Positions 30,084-38,700 of a stretch of DNA of 55,288 nucleotides are shown one piece after another (positions within the stretch are counted from its first letter, which is position 1; each line of letters opens with the position of its first letter). The stretch is from Sulfobacillus benefaciens (GTDB lineage: Bacteria; Bacillota; Sulfobacillia; Sulfobacillales; Sulfobacillaceae), in contig PXYT01000020.1 in assembly GCA_003023725.1 (NCBI GenBank), positions 1 through 55,288 of the forward strand, written 5' to 3'. The notes under the pieces are model-generated. The model made no database searches and was not told the origin of the DNA. It saw only the letters and a list, made by a program, of their open reading frames with translations. The position numbers and the translations under genes are program-made.

Positions 30084-30575
30084 TTACAACGGATCTTTCC
30101 ACATAATAAAGGCATCTTCCCGCGTGTCGGTATAATATCCCCGCCGAACGCCTAATTGCACAAATCCCAACTTATTGTACAGGTTTTGGGCAACAAGATT
30201 TCCTCGCCGCACCTCCAGCGTCATCCGGACGACCTTGGAATGTTTAGCCCGGGCCATGAGGCCTACCATGATTGCCTCCCCCAAATGATGACCGCGGTAG
30301 TCTGGGTGAACGGCAATGTTGGTCACATGCGCCTCATCCAAGATAATCCACATGCCGCCGTAAGCCACAACCTTGCCATGAAACTCCACAACAAGATAGG
30401 TTGCAAAGGTGTTCTCCAAAAGCTCCGTTTGAAAGGCATTGCGAGACCATGGCGTTGTAAAAGAGTGACTTTCAATACCCAAAACCGCATCCAAATCGGC
30501 CATGTACATGTCCCGGATAACAATATCCGGCGAAGAGTCTGCCAATTCAGGAACTCGGTCGTCATTGACTGCCAT
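30084..30575 (-). CDS. rimI: Ribosomal protein S18-alanine N-acetyltransferase
   Basis: A GNAT acetyltransferase of the RimI type. VTNIAVHPDYRGHHLGEAIM is the acetyl-CoA binding segment, and RRGNLVAQNLYNKLGFVQLG is the RimI-typical C-terminal part. 163 residues. It lies two bases after tsaB, and rimI commonly accompanies tsaB and tsaD in Gram-positive bacteria, which supports the assignment. Confidence 0.9.
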   Translation of the reverse strand: MAVNDDRVPELADSSPDIVIRDMYMADLDAVLGIESHSFTTPWSRNAFQTELLENTFATYLVVEFHGKVVAYGGMWIILDEAHVTNIAVHPDYRGHHLGEAIMVGLMARAKHSKVVRMTLEVRRGNLVAQNLYNKLGFVQLGVRRGYYTDTREDAFIMWKDPL

Positions 30576-30577
30576 AC

Positions 30578-31267
30578 CTATTGTCTTCCTTTCCCGTCAG
30601 GTCTTATTCGCCCTCGCGGCGTTGATATCGCGGGTGGGCGAATATATACGGGAGCCAGTGTCATCGGATCGTCCACCTGTCCCAATTGTAACCTGCTTTG
30701 ACCCAGAAATGCCACTCGGCTACCCAATATCGGGCACGTCAAGGCGTGCGGTTTGACACTCACCCGTAACATCTCCGACGGTTCGGACGCCAAAGGGCCC
30801 AGCACAGCCACCGACTCCGTCAAAGGGAATCGGTCCGGCAAGGTCCCATTCACCGCCCATTCCGGAATGATAACTTCTGGCAGGGGATTGCGTCCAATAA
30901 AATATAATCCGGCATAAAAAGCTAGACCTCTCTTCTCACTGGAGACAAAAACCGTTCCCTGATACCCACTTACCGAATAAGCCCACGCCTGTAGCGACGA
31001 CACACCCACTAACGGCAGTTTCCAGGCAAAGGCCAAGGCTTTTGCTGCACTGAGAGCGATGCGGACACCGGTGAACGACCCGGGTCCTAGACCCACGACG
31101 ATACCATCCGGCCGACCAAATTCGCGCACCACCATCTCAACCCATGCCACCAGATGACTTCCCGCTGTGCGCGGATGTTTCCAGTATAGATCCGCAAGCA
31201 CATCCTGATCAGCAATGCAACCTACGGACAACGTCGGTCCGGACGCATCCAATCCCAACACGCGCAT
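30578..31267 (-). CDS. tsaB: tRNA t6A synthesis protein TsaB
   Basis: TsaB is the TsaD partner and scaffold in t6A synthesis. It begins MRVLGLDASGPTLSVG and holds the family block GLGPGSFTGVRIALSAAKAL and VGVSSLQAWA. 229 residues from ATG 31267, two bases after tsaE. The open frame reaches 51 codons further upstream but that overlaps tsaE and is not TsaB-like. Confidence 0.94.
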   Translation of the reverse strand: MRVLGLDASGPTLSVGCIADQDVLADLYWKHPRTAGSHLVAWVEMVVREFGRPDGIVVGLGPGSFTGVRIALSAAKALAFAWKLPLVGVSSLQAWAYSVSGYQGTVFVSSEKRGLAFYAGLYFIGRNPLPEVIIPEWAVNGTLPDRFPLTESVAVLGPLASEPSEMLRVSVKPHALTCPILGSRVAFLGQSRLQLGQVDDPMTLAPVYIRPPAISTPRGRIRPDGKGRQ

Positions 31268-31269
31268 CG

Positions 31270-31785
31270 TTAGTGCCCTATCTCCTTCTCTATCGTCTCT
31301 GAGCTGCCAAGCCACTTCTCCCACCTTCGGTAATACGCTTCTCCCTGGGCATCGAGACGAAAACATCGGCACCGCGAACCGCAGGATTCGCAGGTCAAAT
31401 GAAAATGGTCCGGGTACCACGGAGCCAACATGTCACCCCATTCGGCCAAGACTAAGGTGCGGTCCTCACCGGCATAAGGCAAATCAAGTACAGACAGTTC
31501 GTCGGCGCTCTGAACCCGGTATAGATCAACATGATAAATGCGGACAGCATCACACTCATAAACGTGAACCAAGTCAAACGTGGGGGATTTTACGGCACCC
31601 CGATAGCCTAAACTTGCGGCGATGGCCTGGATTAAGGTGGTTTTGCCGCTGCCGAGGTCTCCGGAGAGCAGCACAACAGCCGAGGGCAGAATGAGGCGCG
31701 TCAGGATGTCGGCAATTTTCCGGGTTTCCGTCACACTATGACTCATCACGGTCCACGGCAAAGTGTTGGAATCCTTTTCGCTCAT
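31270..31785 (-). CDS. tsaE: tRNA t6A synthesis ATPase TsaE
   Basis: TsaE is the small P-loop ATPase that powers the TsaB-TsaD complex. The Walker A motif is GDLGSGKTTLIQAIA near residue 44, followed by KSPTFDLVHVYE, HVDLYRV and LAEWGDML. The chosen ATG 31785 has AGGAG ten bases upstream; a second ATG at 31746 is also possible. The gene overlaps the end of thiL by about 50 bases. A CESCGSRCRC cysteine cluster near the C-terminus is unusual for TsaE. Confidence 0.94.
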   Translation of the reverse strand: MSEKDSNTLPWTVMSHSVTETRKIADILTRLILPSAVVLLSGDLGSGKTTLIQAIAASLGYRGAVKSPTFDLVHVYECDAVRIYHVDLYRVQSADELSVLDLPYAGEDRTLVLAEWGDMLAPWYPDHFHLTCESCGSRCRCFRLDAQGEAYYRRWEKWLGSSETIEKEIGH

Positions 31786-32800
31786 CGATCACCAGCTCCT
31801 CTCCGTTTTTCACTAAATGAATTCCCAGTGTGTCCGTCACCACGCCAATTTCCGTGACGGGCACTCCACAGACCAGGCACAGCCTTTCAACCTCCTGAAC
31901 CCGGGACGGAGGTATCGCGGCCAGTAATTCGTAATCCTCGCCACCATACAAGGCAAAATCCAGAGCATCCTTGCCGTATTCATGCGCGACGGCCTTGGTG
32001 GCGTCATCTACCGGAATCTTCTCTGCGGCGATTTTCACGCCAATGCCCCCGAATCGGGTCATCGCGTTCAATTCGCTAATCAACCCATCCGATATGTCGG
32101 TCATGGCATGGGCCAAAGGACCAAGTTTTACGCCTGCCTCCACCCGCGCCATAGGAGCCAAATGGGCCTGAAGGACGCTGCGGTGATACAGAGAGGTGCT
32201 AGGCCACCTGACGTTGTGTGACAAGAGAATCAACCCCGCGTACGATGCCCCCAGACGTCCGGTGACGAAGAGCCTGTCACCAGGTTTCGCTCCTGTAAGA
32301 AGCACGGGGCCACGGCTTCCCGGATTCCCTAACACAACCACATCCAGCGTAAATTTATCCGGAGAAGACACGGTATCCCCGCCAATCAGGACCGCTCCGT
32401 GCCGGTCAAGAGCTTTAGACACGCCCCGGTACAGCTGCTCAATGGCCTCTACTTCAAAACAACCCGGGACGGCAATACTGGTTAAGATCGCTTTGGGAAT
32501 GCCTCCCATGGCGGCAATATCGCTTATATTGGCAATCACCGCCTTTTCTCCAAGTTGTTCGGGAGTGATCCACTCCCACCGGAAATGTACATCTTCAACC
32601 AGCATGTCCTGGCTGATGAGCCACCCCGCCGATGAAGGGGGAAGATATGCCGCGTCGTCCCCGATGCCCACATATCCCATGGGAACAATGGCTTGTAAAC
32701 GGTGAATGGCCGAGATAAGAGACCGCTCACCGACGTCTTTGACTTTGATCTTTGCACCCTGTTCAGGACGTCTTAGCTTTCTTATATCCAGAATATCCAT
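31736..32800 (-). CDS. thiL: Thiamine-monophosphate kinase
   Basis: ThiL phosphorylates thiamine monophosphate to the active diphosphate. The N-terminal VGIGDDAAYLPPS carries the nucleotide and Mg site, with VIANISDIAAMGG and MTDISDGLISEL further on. 354 residues; about 20 residues precede the usual start KVKDVGERSLI, and the binding site before ATG 32800 (AGAGAAG) is modest. First gene of the tsaE-tsaB-rimI unit. Confidence 0.94.
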   Translation of the reverse strand: MDILDIRKLRRPEQGAKIKVKDVGERSLISAIHRLQAIVPMGYVGIGDDAAYLPPSSAGWLISQDMLVEDVHFRWEWITPEQLGEKAVIANISDIAAMGGIPKAILTSIAVPGCFEVEAIEQLYRGVSKALDRHGAVLIGGDTVSSPDKFTLDVVVLGNPGSRGPVLLTGAKPGDRLFVTGRLGASYAGLILLSHNVRWPSTSLYHRSVLQAHLAPMARVEAGVKLGPLAHAMTDISDGLISELNAMTRFGGIGVKIAAEKIPVDDATKAVAHEYGKDALDFALYGGEDYELLAAIPPSRVQEVERLCLVCGVPVTEIGVVTDTLGIHLVKNGEELVIDERKGFQHFAVDRDES

Positions 32801-32890
32801 ATCTTCTCTTTTCTAAATTCTTCCCTTCTCTTCCCTATATGTGGGTGACAAGTTTACAATAACGTCAGTTTATGCAAGGAGGCGAAAACA

Positions 32891-33679
32891 ATTTCCATCG
32901 ATATTATACGTCACTCCAGTCAGTGGCGAGGACAACGATTTAGTTGGTTCGAATCCGGTCGGGGGTACCCTCTCGTCTTATTGCACGGAGGAGGCGGAAC
33001 CGGTAAAGCTTTCCAGGCACAACTCCAATACTTTGCATCGTCATACCGGGTCATTGCCCCCGATATGCCTGGATTTGGCCAATCAGAATGGATCGCCGAT
33101 ATCCACAGTGTCGATCAAATACCGCACGCACTACGCGGCTGGTTTGAAGTTTTGGGAATCACCCGGTGTATCTTGGGAGGGAATTCCATGGGCGGACGGG
33201 TGGCGCTCTCCTTTTCCTCCCGATATCCGCAAACAGTTTCAAATCTGATTATTCTTGACAGCGTTGGGTTGACACTGTCGAATGTCCCGGTCGTAAATCC
33301 CTTGACTCTCCCTCCTAACCAGTTCATGTCCGGTTTGGTGTACCATCCCGATCATTACCGGGCACTCACTCCTTACCGAACACTTGACGATGCTCGGGAA
33401 CTGAATCACGGACGGCAGATATTTGCCCGATATTTAGGATCCCAAGGCATTACCCCGGACCCGGAACTGGATCTGTCCCGAATAACCATGCCAACGTTGC
33501 TTATCTGGGGGCGAGAAGACCGCATCATTCCTCTGGCTTATGGAAAAGCTCTCGAAAAAGCCTTGCCCAACGCAGAACTGGTGGTCTTTGACGAAGTCGG
33601 TCACCTTCCCCACATCGAAGCCCCGCACTTGACTAATCAATCCATTCGCAGTTTCCTGGATCGGCACTCTCCATCCTAA
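32891..33679 (+). CDS. Alpha/beta hydrolase, apparent ATT start
   Basis: An alpha/beta hydrolase of the MhpC/BphD-like type, substrate unknown. The oxyanion segment LLHGGGGTGKAF, PDMPGFGQSEW, the nucleophile elbow GGNSMGGRVAL, the acid in WGREDRIIP and the His in GHLPHIEAP give a complete triad. The frame runs from a stop at 32846 with no ATG, GTG or TTG before the LLHGG motif. ATT 32891 lies eight bases after AAGGAGG and gives a normal N-terminus (about 262 residues, ISIDIIRHSSQWRGQRFSW). A TTG at 32981 would cut into the fold. It is divergent from thiL. Confidence 0.88.
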   Translation: MSIDIIRHSSQWRGQRFSWFESGRGYPLVLLHGGGGTGKAFQAQLQYFASSYRVIAPDMPGFGQSEWIADIHSVDQIPHALRGWFEVLGITRCILGGNSMGGRVALSFSSRYPQTVSNLIILDSVGLTLSNVPVVNPLTLPPNQFMSGLVYHPDHYRALTPYRTLDDARELNHGRQIFARYLGSQGITPDPELDLSRITMPTLLIWGREDRIIPLAYGKALEKALPNAELVVFDEVGHLPHIEAPHLTNQSIRSFLDRHSPS

Positions 33680-33682
33680 TTT

Positions 33683-33724
33683 GTGGCGTTCGCCTCCGTT
33701 CTCCACGGCGGAGACCAACGCCAC
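33683..33724. repeat. Inverted repeat after the hydrolase gene
   Basis: GTGGCGTT (33683-33690) and AACGCCAC (33717-33724) are perfect complements, with a smaller CTCCG/CGGAG pair inside. It begins three bases after the hydrolase stop. It could be a factor-assisted terminator for the hydrolase, but there is no T-run. Confidence 0.5.
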
Positions 33725-34538
33725 TTTCGCCATGGCACAACCCAGCCAGGCGTCTGCGAACTTCCGTGACAGAATTACGGTGCTGACGAGAACCCAGTTT
33801 TAAACTCAAAAACTTCCGTGCCAGTGGCCGAATCGGAAATCCGTATGGACCTGCGGTCCGGCCTGAGGCAACCCCAAAATTGCACAAATGGCGGGAGTAA
33901 CCGAAGCTGTTCCAGGTGCTTTCGCCGGCCCGCAGGCAATTGTCGTCATGTTTTTTCGAAAAATTGTAGGCCAGGCATCGCACCCGGGCTCGTTACTCCA
34001 AAGCCCTCGACCAGAAACCTTACACAGTTTGGCCAACCCATGCCTCGTCTGGTCCATCGCCATCCAGCCCATTGGGTGTTTTCGGCAGTGGAAGCGGATT
34101 CCGCTACCGGGTTTTGCGATCCTTTATTCCCGGCGGAGTATCGTGAGAGCATCCAGTCGAAGCGCGGGTGTGATTGTCCCTTCGGCTGCGCCCGAATAAT
34201 TACCGGGATCGCTTTTCGGTTCAAAGCATCAAATCTTTTGTTTGTGACCAACTCCTTTCCCCGTAAGAGACGGGTGACGTATTCTGCAAAAAGTCCCGCC
34301 TCGCCAACGTTCGATCAGGTGGTGACATGTCTTTCTCATGGCTTGCAATGGCCCTATTTGGTGTGTAACGGGAGCACCACAGAACACGGAATCGAAGTGG
34401 TTCCCCATGATATGCACCAATCGAGAAAAGCCCCTCGCTCCCTAAGACCCCTCAGTTCTCCCCGGTTTTCTGCGTTGTCCAGGCTGGTCAACCAATAGGG
34501 CTTGACGCAACCCACGCGCTCCAGCATCTGTCCTCGCT

Positions 34539-34576
34539 CCCTTCGCACAACGGAGATTTCTCGGGATTGCGAAGGG
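34539..34576. repeat. Nested hairpin in the gene-free region
   Basis: CCCTTCGCA (34539-34547) and TGCGAAGGG (34568-34576) pair perfectly, and inside them GAGA and TCTC (34553-34562) pair around two bases. There is no T-run on either side. Its role is unknown. Confidence 0.5.
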
Positions 34577-34651
34577 TGAGTGCCCTACGAAACGGCTTCA
34601 CGCTGCGTCCTTCCTCACTGATCAACGAAGCATGAAAGCGTTACAGCCATA

Positions 34652-35182
34652 TTAACCGTTGTCCGAAGTAAGGAAATCCACTTGTGCCGAGTCTTGTTTC
34701 TTCAACAACCAATAGGCCTTATTCACTAATGCCTCATCACCGCTGACTGTCACCAAATAGTCTCCTTGTTCGATTGAACGCTGATACCAAATGGCCTTTT
34801 CGTGTTTCATGCCCCATCCGACCAAGATACCGGCAAGACCACCAAAAACCGCCCCTTCGACGGCAGTGGTCAGCGCATAAGCCAAGGGCCCAAAGAGAAC
34901 TAACGGACCCGCAGTGGGACTAAATAAAATCGTGAAGCCCATGAGCAACCCCAAAACACCGCCCCACAAGGCTCCGAACTTGCTTCCCTGTTTTGCCACA
35001 CCGCTAATCGTGGTATACCCCAAAGGTCTTTCTTTAATCGAGAAATTTTTCCCCACGAGTGAAATGTTCTCAACCGGAATGTCATTGTCTATGAGGCCAC
35101 GAACCGCCTCTTCCGCTTGGACGTATGTTTTGAAGGTTGCGGCAACGTGTGCCTGGTGACGGTCATGCAATTCCGCCGCCAC
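34652..35182 (-). CDS. YflT-like general stress protein
   Basis: Resembles the general stress protein 17M (YflT) group. An N-terminal ferredoxin-like part reads AATFKTYVQAEEAVRGLIDN, then ENISLVGKNFS. The middle (about 60-125) holds two Gly-rich hydrophobic segments (LWGGVLGLLMGF and VFGGLAGILVGWGM), which may form a membrane hairpin. The C-terminal part returns to a soluble fold, DYLVTVSGDEALVNKAYWLL. Start GTG 35182. The role is not known; the name reflects resemblance only. Confidence 0.65.
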   Translation of the reverse strand: MAAELHDRHQAHVAATFKTYVQAEEAVRGLIDNDIPVENISLVGKNFSIKERPLGYTTISGVAKQGSKFGALWGGVLGLLMGFTILFSPTAGPLVLFGPLAYALTTAVEGAVFGGLAGILVGWGMKHEKAIWYQRSIEQGDYLVTVSGDEALVNKAYWLLKKQDSAQVDFLTSDNG

Positions 35183-35280
35183 TGCTCTTCACCCCTTTCC
35201 GACGCTGATCCGCGCACCATTATTTGGTGTCGCGGCCGTGATGATCAACATAATGCGCCAAAGCGCGATAAGCGTAAGAC

Positions 35281-35298
35281 TGCGACCCCCCGGTCGCA
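35281..35298 (-). terminator. Hairpin after the glycosylase gene
   Basis: TGCGACC and GGTCGCA pair around four Cs immediately after the stop of the uracil-DNA glycosylase gene. No U-tract follows, so termination is plausible but not certain. It marks the end of the rubrerythrin operon. Confidence 0.45.
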
Positions 35299-35299
35299 C

Positions 35300-35953
35300 T
35301 TATGACTCGCAAAACACGTCCCCAGGGCGCGTCTGTTTAGCACGATCAATGCCTATCTCATCCAAATAACGTCCAAGTTCCATCAAGTCATGACACATGA
35401 GCTGGCGAGACGCCCGACGATAGATCAGATAGGCTGGATGAAATAGAGGAAACAGAGCTGGTCCGCCGCTGATGTCCAGAAGTCGGCCGCGCTTTTCGGT
35501 AAAATCCTGCCGTCCGCTTACGGATTCGTAGGCGATGCGTCCCAGCGTCACGACAACCTTGGGGTCTACAGTTTCCATATCTTGCAGTAACCAGGGACGA
35601 CACGCCTCAATCTCCCCCATTCGGGGAGTACGATTTTTACGCCCGTTCAGAGGTCGGCATCGAATGGCATTGTTAAGCCATATTGTTTCCCGGGAAAGTC
35701 CCAGATAGGATAATAGCGCCTCAAAGATCTTTCCGGCCTGCCCTTGAAACCCAATCCCTTTGAGATCTTCTGCCTTTCCTGGCGCTTCTCCTGTAAACAT
35801 CACCGCTGCCCGAGGATTGCCCGATCCGTTAACGATTCGGGTTCTCGCCTTCCATAACCCGCAGCGCCGACAGTCTTCCAGCTCTAAGACCGCGAGGTCA
35901 TGCATGTCGGACAAATCCCTTCCCATATCACGGTTTGTTGGTTTATTTTCCAC
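35300..35953 (-). CDS. Uracil-DNA glycosylase, family 4 type
   Basis: An iron-sulfur uracil-DNA glycosylase of 217 residues. The catalytic motif is TGEAPGKAEDLKGIGF, followed by GQAGKIFEALLSYLGL and the C-terminal PLFHPAYLIY. Cys residues in DCRRCGL, AIRCRPL and EACRPWL fit the [4Fe-4S] ligands. It removes uracil from DNA. It overlaps the end of the fur-type regulator gene by 70 bases, so it belongs to the oxidative-stress operon, an uncommon place for this gene. Confidence 0.92.
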   Translation of the reverse strand: MENKPTNRDMGRDLSDMHDLAVLELEDCRRCGLWKARTRIVNGSGNPRAAVMFTGEAPGKAEDLKGIGFQGQAGKIFEALLSYLGLSRETIWLNNAIRCRPLNGRKNRTPRMGEIEACRPWLLQDMETVDPKVVVTLGRIAYESVSGRQDFTEKRGRLLDISGGPALFPLFHPAYLIYRRASRQLMCHDLMELGRYLDEIGIDRAKQTRPGDVFCES

Positions 35954-36324
35954 TTCCCGCCTCCTACTGGTATCTCCCGTGGTCCTGGAGTACCTAAAGC
36001 AGGCAAATCATCGGGAAAGTCTTCCAGTCTGTGGCATACTTGGCACAATAAGTGATCATGTTGTTCCAGGCGGAAATCGTAACGCCTTTTCCCATTGACT
36101 GTAACCACATGCACGAGCCCTTCCTGCACCAACCGTTCCACCGTATTGTAGACCGTCGCGACGCTCATGGCTGGGTACACGCCCCGAAGGCTTTCATAAA
36201 TCTCATCCGCTGCCGGATGGTCCAAAACGGCAATGCTTTCATACACTGCGAGACGCTGAGGAGTAATGCGGATTCCCGACGACCGCAAGATATCCAGGGT
36301 ACGGGTGGCCGATCTCATGCCCAT
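35884..36324 (-). CDS. Fur/PerR family regulator
   Basis: A Fur-superfamily repressor. The winged helix reads GIRITPQRLAVYESIAVLDHP and MSVATVYNTVERLVQEGLV. The dimerisation domain has a structural zinc site made of CQVC and CPTC, and a HDHLLC segment for the regulatory metal. The C-terminus, about 20 residues after the HDHLLC region, is atypical in sequence. The start ATG 36324 overlaps the DUF3501 stop (TGATG). It is likely to control its own operon through the palindrome at 38677-38692; PerR-type sensing is inferred from the rubrerythrin context. Confidence 0.92.
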   Translation of the reverse strand: MGMRSATRTLDILRSSGIRITPQRLAVYESIAVLDHPAADEIYESLRGVYPAMSVATVYNTVERLVQEGLVHVVTVNGKRRYDFRLEQHDHLLCQVCHRLEDFPDDLPALGTPGPREIPVGGGKWKINQQTVIWEGICPTCMTSRS

Positions 36325-36908
36325 CACCGGTCTTGAATGAGATCCGCCAACAGCGAAGCCTTGGTGGGTTGAGACAACTTCACCTGATACTCATATTGGG
36401 GATGATGAATGGCAAGGGCAATCTCGGGAGATTCCGCCAACTCCTGAACTTGATCGTGAGTAAAACCAAAAGTGAGATAGTGAACTGAACTGGTTTTCTC
36501 TTCCGTTGACCGTCCGGCTTCCGCTTGGGCATGAATGCGAAGATTCTGCCCCTCCAAGTAAACATGCTCTTCGACTCCGGACAACTGCCGAAGAATTTCC
36601 GGCATGTTATCACCCGTATTGAGAGCAATCAAGAGCGTCGCCCCAATAGCGTGGCCAACCGGCAACAAATCGTTGTAAACGTCCAATTCCTGCTGAATCA
36701 GCTCAGGTTGGGTAATGTGTTCAATTCGACACATTTCCTGCACCTGAAATTTCATCGTGTCGCGGTTCTCAAATACCACGGAGACCCTTGGCCCCACATC
36801 AACCCGACGAATTTTTTTGACATCTATGACCCGGCGGCGAAAAGGATCCCGGGTCTTCACATAATCTTCAATCGGCATAATATCCGCTAAAGTCAATGGT
36901 TTCATCAC
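36324..36908 (-). CDS. DUF3501 family protein
   Basis: A DUF3501 protein of 194 residues with no known function. It opens LTLADIMPIEDYVKTRDPFR and has a conserved-looking FENRDTMKFQVQEMCRIE. DUF3501 genes are known to sit next to rubrerythrin and CCG-domain Fe-S protein genes, exactly as here. The ATG overlaps the Fe-S gene stop as ATGA. No membrane helix or signal is seen, so it is cytoplasmic. Confidence 0.88.
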   Translation of the reverse strand: MMKPLTLADIMPIEDYVKTRDPFRRRVIDVKKIRRVDVGPRVSVVFENRDTMKFQVQEMCRIEHITQPELIQQELDVYNDLLPVGHAIGATLLIALNTGDNMPEILRQLSGVEEHVYLEGQNLRIHAQAEAGRSTEEKTSSVHYLTFGFTHDQVQELAESPEIALAIHHPQYEYQVKLSQPTKASLLADLIQDR

Positions 36909-38170
36909 TTTCCCTCACTTTCTAAACCATAAGCGGCACTTAGGATTTCCACCGGATGTTTGGGAGCCGAATCGGTTACGGTTTCAATTTGTAATCCGGC
37001 CAAAGCACAATCGGAACACGCCTGGGTATCATGGGCCTGACGGAAGGATTCAGTCAATTTGGCCGCAACTTTCTGCGATTCATCGTAAAACTCGGCTTTA
37101 AGTCCCCATGTTCCGTCAATGCCCGCACAACGGTCGACAACATTGACGGTTGTCCCCTCGATATAGGTCAAAAGGTCTTTGGCCGAACGCCTCAACCCCT
37201 GGGCTTTGCTATGACATGACAAGTGATAGGTCACAGTGCCCACCGAATTTTGGAGGAAGTCTTTTTTCAGTTCCTTGCGACGGGCCATTTGGGCAAAATA
37301 CTCGGTCACGTCAAGCGTCGCCTCACTAACCTTTTTGGCATCATCCGTTCCTACTAACAGAGGATACTCTTCTTTCAAAACATATGCACAAGTGGGCTGC
37401 AACGCCAAAATCTTCTTACCCGCCTTGGCATAGGGCGCCAAAATCGCAACATTTTGCTGCGCACGTTCCCTGGCACCCGGAATGTCTCCACCGTCCAAAG
37501 CAGGCATGCCGCAGCACCGCTGATTGGCAGGGACATCCGCATGGATGTCGTGATGAGTCAACACGTTCATAGTAGCCTGGCCGATTCCGGGATGATGATA
37601 TTCCACCGTACAAGTGGTAAAAAGAGCCACATCTGCTTCGCCTATCGATTTTTTCCGATTGAGAGCCCATTTGGAAAAACGTGTCACGGCAAATTTGGGT
37701 AGATGCCTCCGGTGATCAATTCCCGTCATTTTTTCCATGATCCGCCGCATCGCGGGGCTGCGGTTACTCCAGTTGGATAAGCCAGGCAGACGGGTGCCCA
37801 TTTGGCCAATCCGCTCGGGGTCGCCCAAAAACCGGTCAACGGAAGCCAATCCCTTCTTCTTCGTGCGTACGGCCTTCGAGCGCAACATTAACCTAGGAAA
37901 ATCCAAATCGAACCGGTGAGGAGGAGTGTATGGACATTTGATGTAACATAACTTGCACTGGTAGCACAAATCCGCTGGCCGGGACAACTCTTCGTCGGTT
38001 AATAGGTCCACTGAATCGTCATGGCCCTCAACCGATTTGAAAAGATCCGGAAAAGATGGGCACAGACTGTAACAGAGCCGACAACCGTTGCAAATGTCAA
38101 AGGCTTTTTTCATGTCAGCGGCCAAGGCACTTTCGTCCCAGTACGTTTCCGTATTTGGATTATATTCCAT
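36905..38170 (-). CDS. Fe-S oxidoreductase with CCG domains
   Basis: A GlpC/HdrD-like protein of 421 residues. Two [4Fe-4S] ferredoxin motifs lie at the N-terminus, CNGCRLCYSLCPSFP and CYQCKLCYIKCPYTPP. Two CCG-type cysteine-rich segments follow: the first around CCGMPALDG, the second around HLSCHSKAQGL and CAGIDGTWG, with ACSDCALAG at the end. Such subunits pass electrons between a redox partner and a soluble acceptor; here it may feed rubrerythrin. I start at ATG 38170 after GGGGGGA. Confidence 0.9.
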   Translation of the reverse strand: MEYNPNTETYWDESALAADMKKAFDICNGCRLCYSLCPSFPDLFKSVEGHDDSVDLLTDEELSRPADLCYQCKLCYIKCPYTPPHRFDLDFPRLMLRSKAVRTKKKGLASVDRFLGDPERIGQMGTRLPGLSNWSNRSPAMRRIMEKMTGIDHRRHLPKFAVTRFSKWALNRKKSIGEADVALFTTCTVEYHHPGIGQATMNVLTHHDIHADVPANQRCCGMPALDGGDIPGARERAQQNVAILAPYAKAGKKILALQPTCAYVLKEEYPLLVGTDDAKKVSEATLDVTEYFAQMARRKELKKDFLQNSVGTVTYHLSCHSKAQGLRRSAKDLLTYIEGTTVNVVDRCAGIDGTWGLKAEFYDESQKVAAKLTESFRQAHDTQACSDCALAGLQIETVTDSAPKHPVEILSAAYGLESEGK

Positions 38171-38229
38171 AAAACATCCCCCCTCACGCCATATTGGAGG
38201 GGGCTGGCGCCCCCTCATTACTCATTTCG

Positions 38230-38652
38230 TTACTCCTCAAGGGCCGCTAATCCCTTGGTAAAGCGCCCGGCGTGACTCTTTTCAGCCCGCGCCAAAGTTT
38301 CAAACCACTCCGCGATTTCATCGAATCCTTCTTCCCGGGCATCTTTGGCAAAGCCCGGATACATTTGGGTATATTCGTATGTTTCTCCTTCGATGGCGCT
38401 CTTCAAATTGTCTTCGGTACTGCCCACGGGCACACCCGTCACTGGATCACCAACTTCTTCCAGAAATTCAAAGTGACCGAAAGCATGCCCCGTTTCTCCT
38501 TCTGCCACGTCACGAAACAATCCTGCCACTTCAGGACGTCCTTCAATATCGGCCTTTTGAGCAAAAAATAGATAACGGCGGTTCGCCTGTGATTCACCAG
38601 CGAATGCTTCTTTGAGATTCGTATGAGTCTTGCTGTTCGCTAAGGCTGGCAT
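38230..38652 (-). CDS. Rubrerythrin
   Basis: A di-iron ferritin-like rubrerythrin that reduces peroxide. [30 protein letters not shown] and [11 protein letters not shown] supply the Glu and His ligands of the di-iron site. At about 140 residues it lacks the C-terminal rubredoxin domain, so it is the short (sulerythrin-like) form and needs an external electron donor, probably the Fe-S protein next door. Start ATG 38652 after GAGGGGG. First gene of its operon. Confidence 0.95.
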   Translation of the reverse strand: MPALANSKTHTNLKEAFAGESQANRRYLFFAQKADIEGRPEVAGLFRDVAEGETGHAFGHFEFLEEVGDPVTGVPVGSTEDNLKSAIEGETYEYTQMYPGFAKDAREEGFDEIAEWFETLARAEKSHAGRFTKGLAALEE

Positions 38653-38676
38653 GATAATCCCCCTCATTGTATTTTT

Positions 38677-38692
38677 GGTAATAATCATTACC
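38677..38692. promoter_or_regulatory. Fur/PerR-type operator before rubrerythrin
   Basis: On the minus strand GGTAATGATTATTACC: six-base arms GGTAAT/ATTACC around GATT. It shares the TAATNATTAT core of the PerR box (10 of 14 fixed positions). It lies a few bases downstream of the -10 element, where a repressor would block transcription. Confidence 0.65.
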
Positions 38693-38700
38693 TAGTAATT

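Larger units (their letters stand above)
33680..34651. other. Gene-free region, possibly decayed sequence
   Basis: A 972-base stretch with many short open frames on both strands, none with a ribosome binding site or a recognisable domain. The longest (plus strand, 33818-34498) has a composition rich in Arg, Pro, Ser and Cys, unlike a real protein. It could be a decayed gene or insertion. Two inverted repeats lie near its edges. Confidence 0.5.

Noticed and set aside
33818-34498. Plus-strand open frame of 226 codons in the gene-free region
   Set aside because: Composition (Arg, Pro, Cys and Ser excess), no ribosome binding site and no recognisable motif; several other frames are equally open.
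36324-36336. GTG at 36327 as start of the Fur-type gene
   Set aside because: ATG at 36324 overlaps the upstream stop as TGATG and needs no extra residue; the difference is only one codon.
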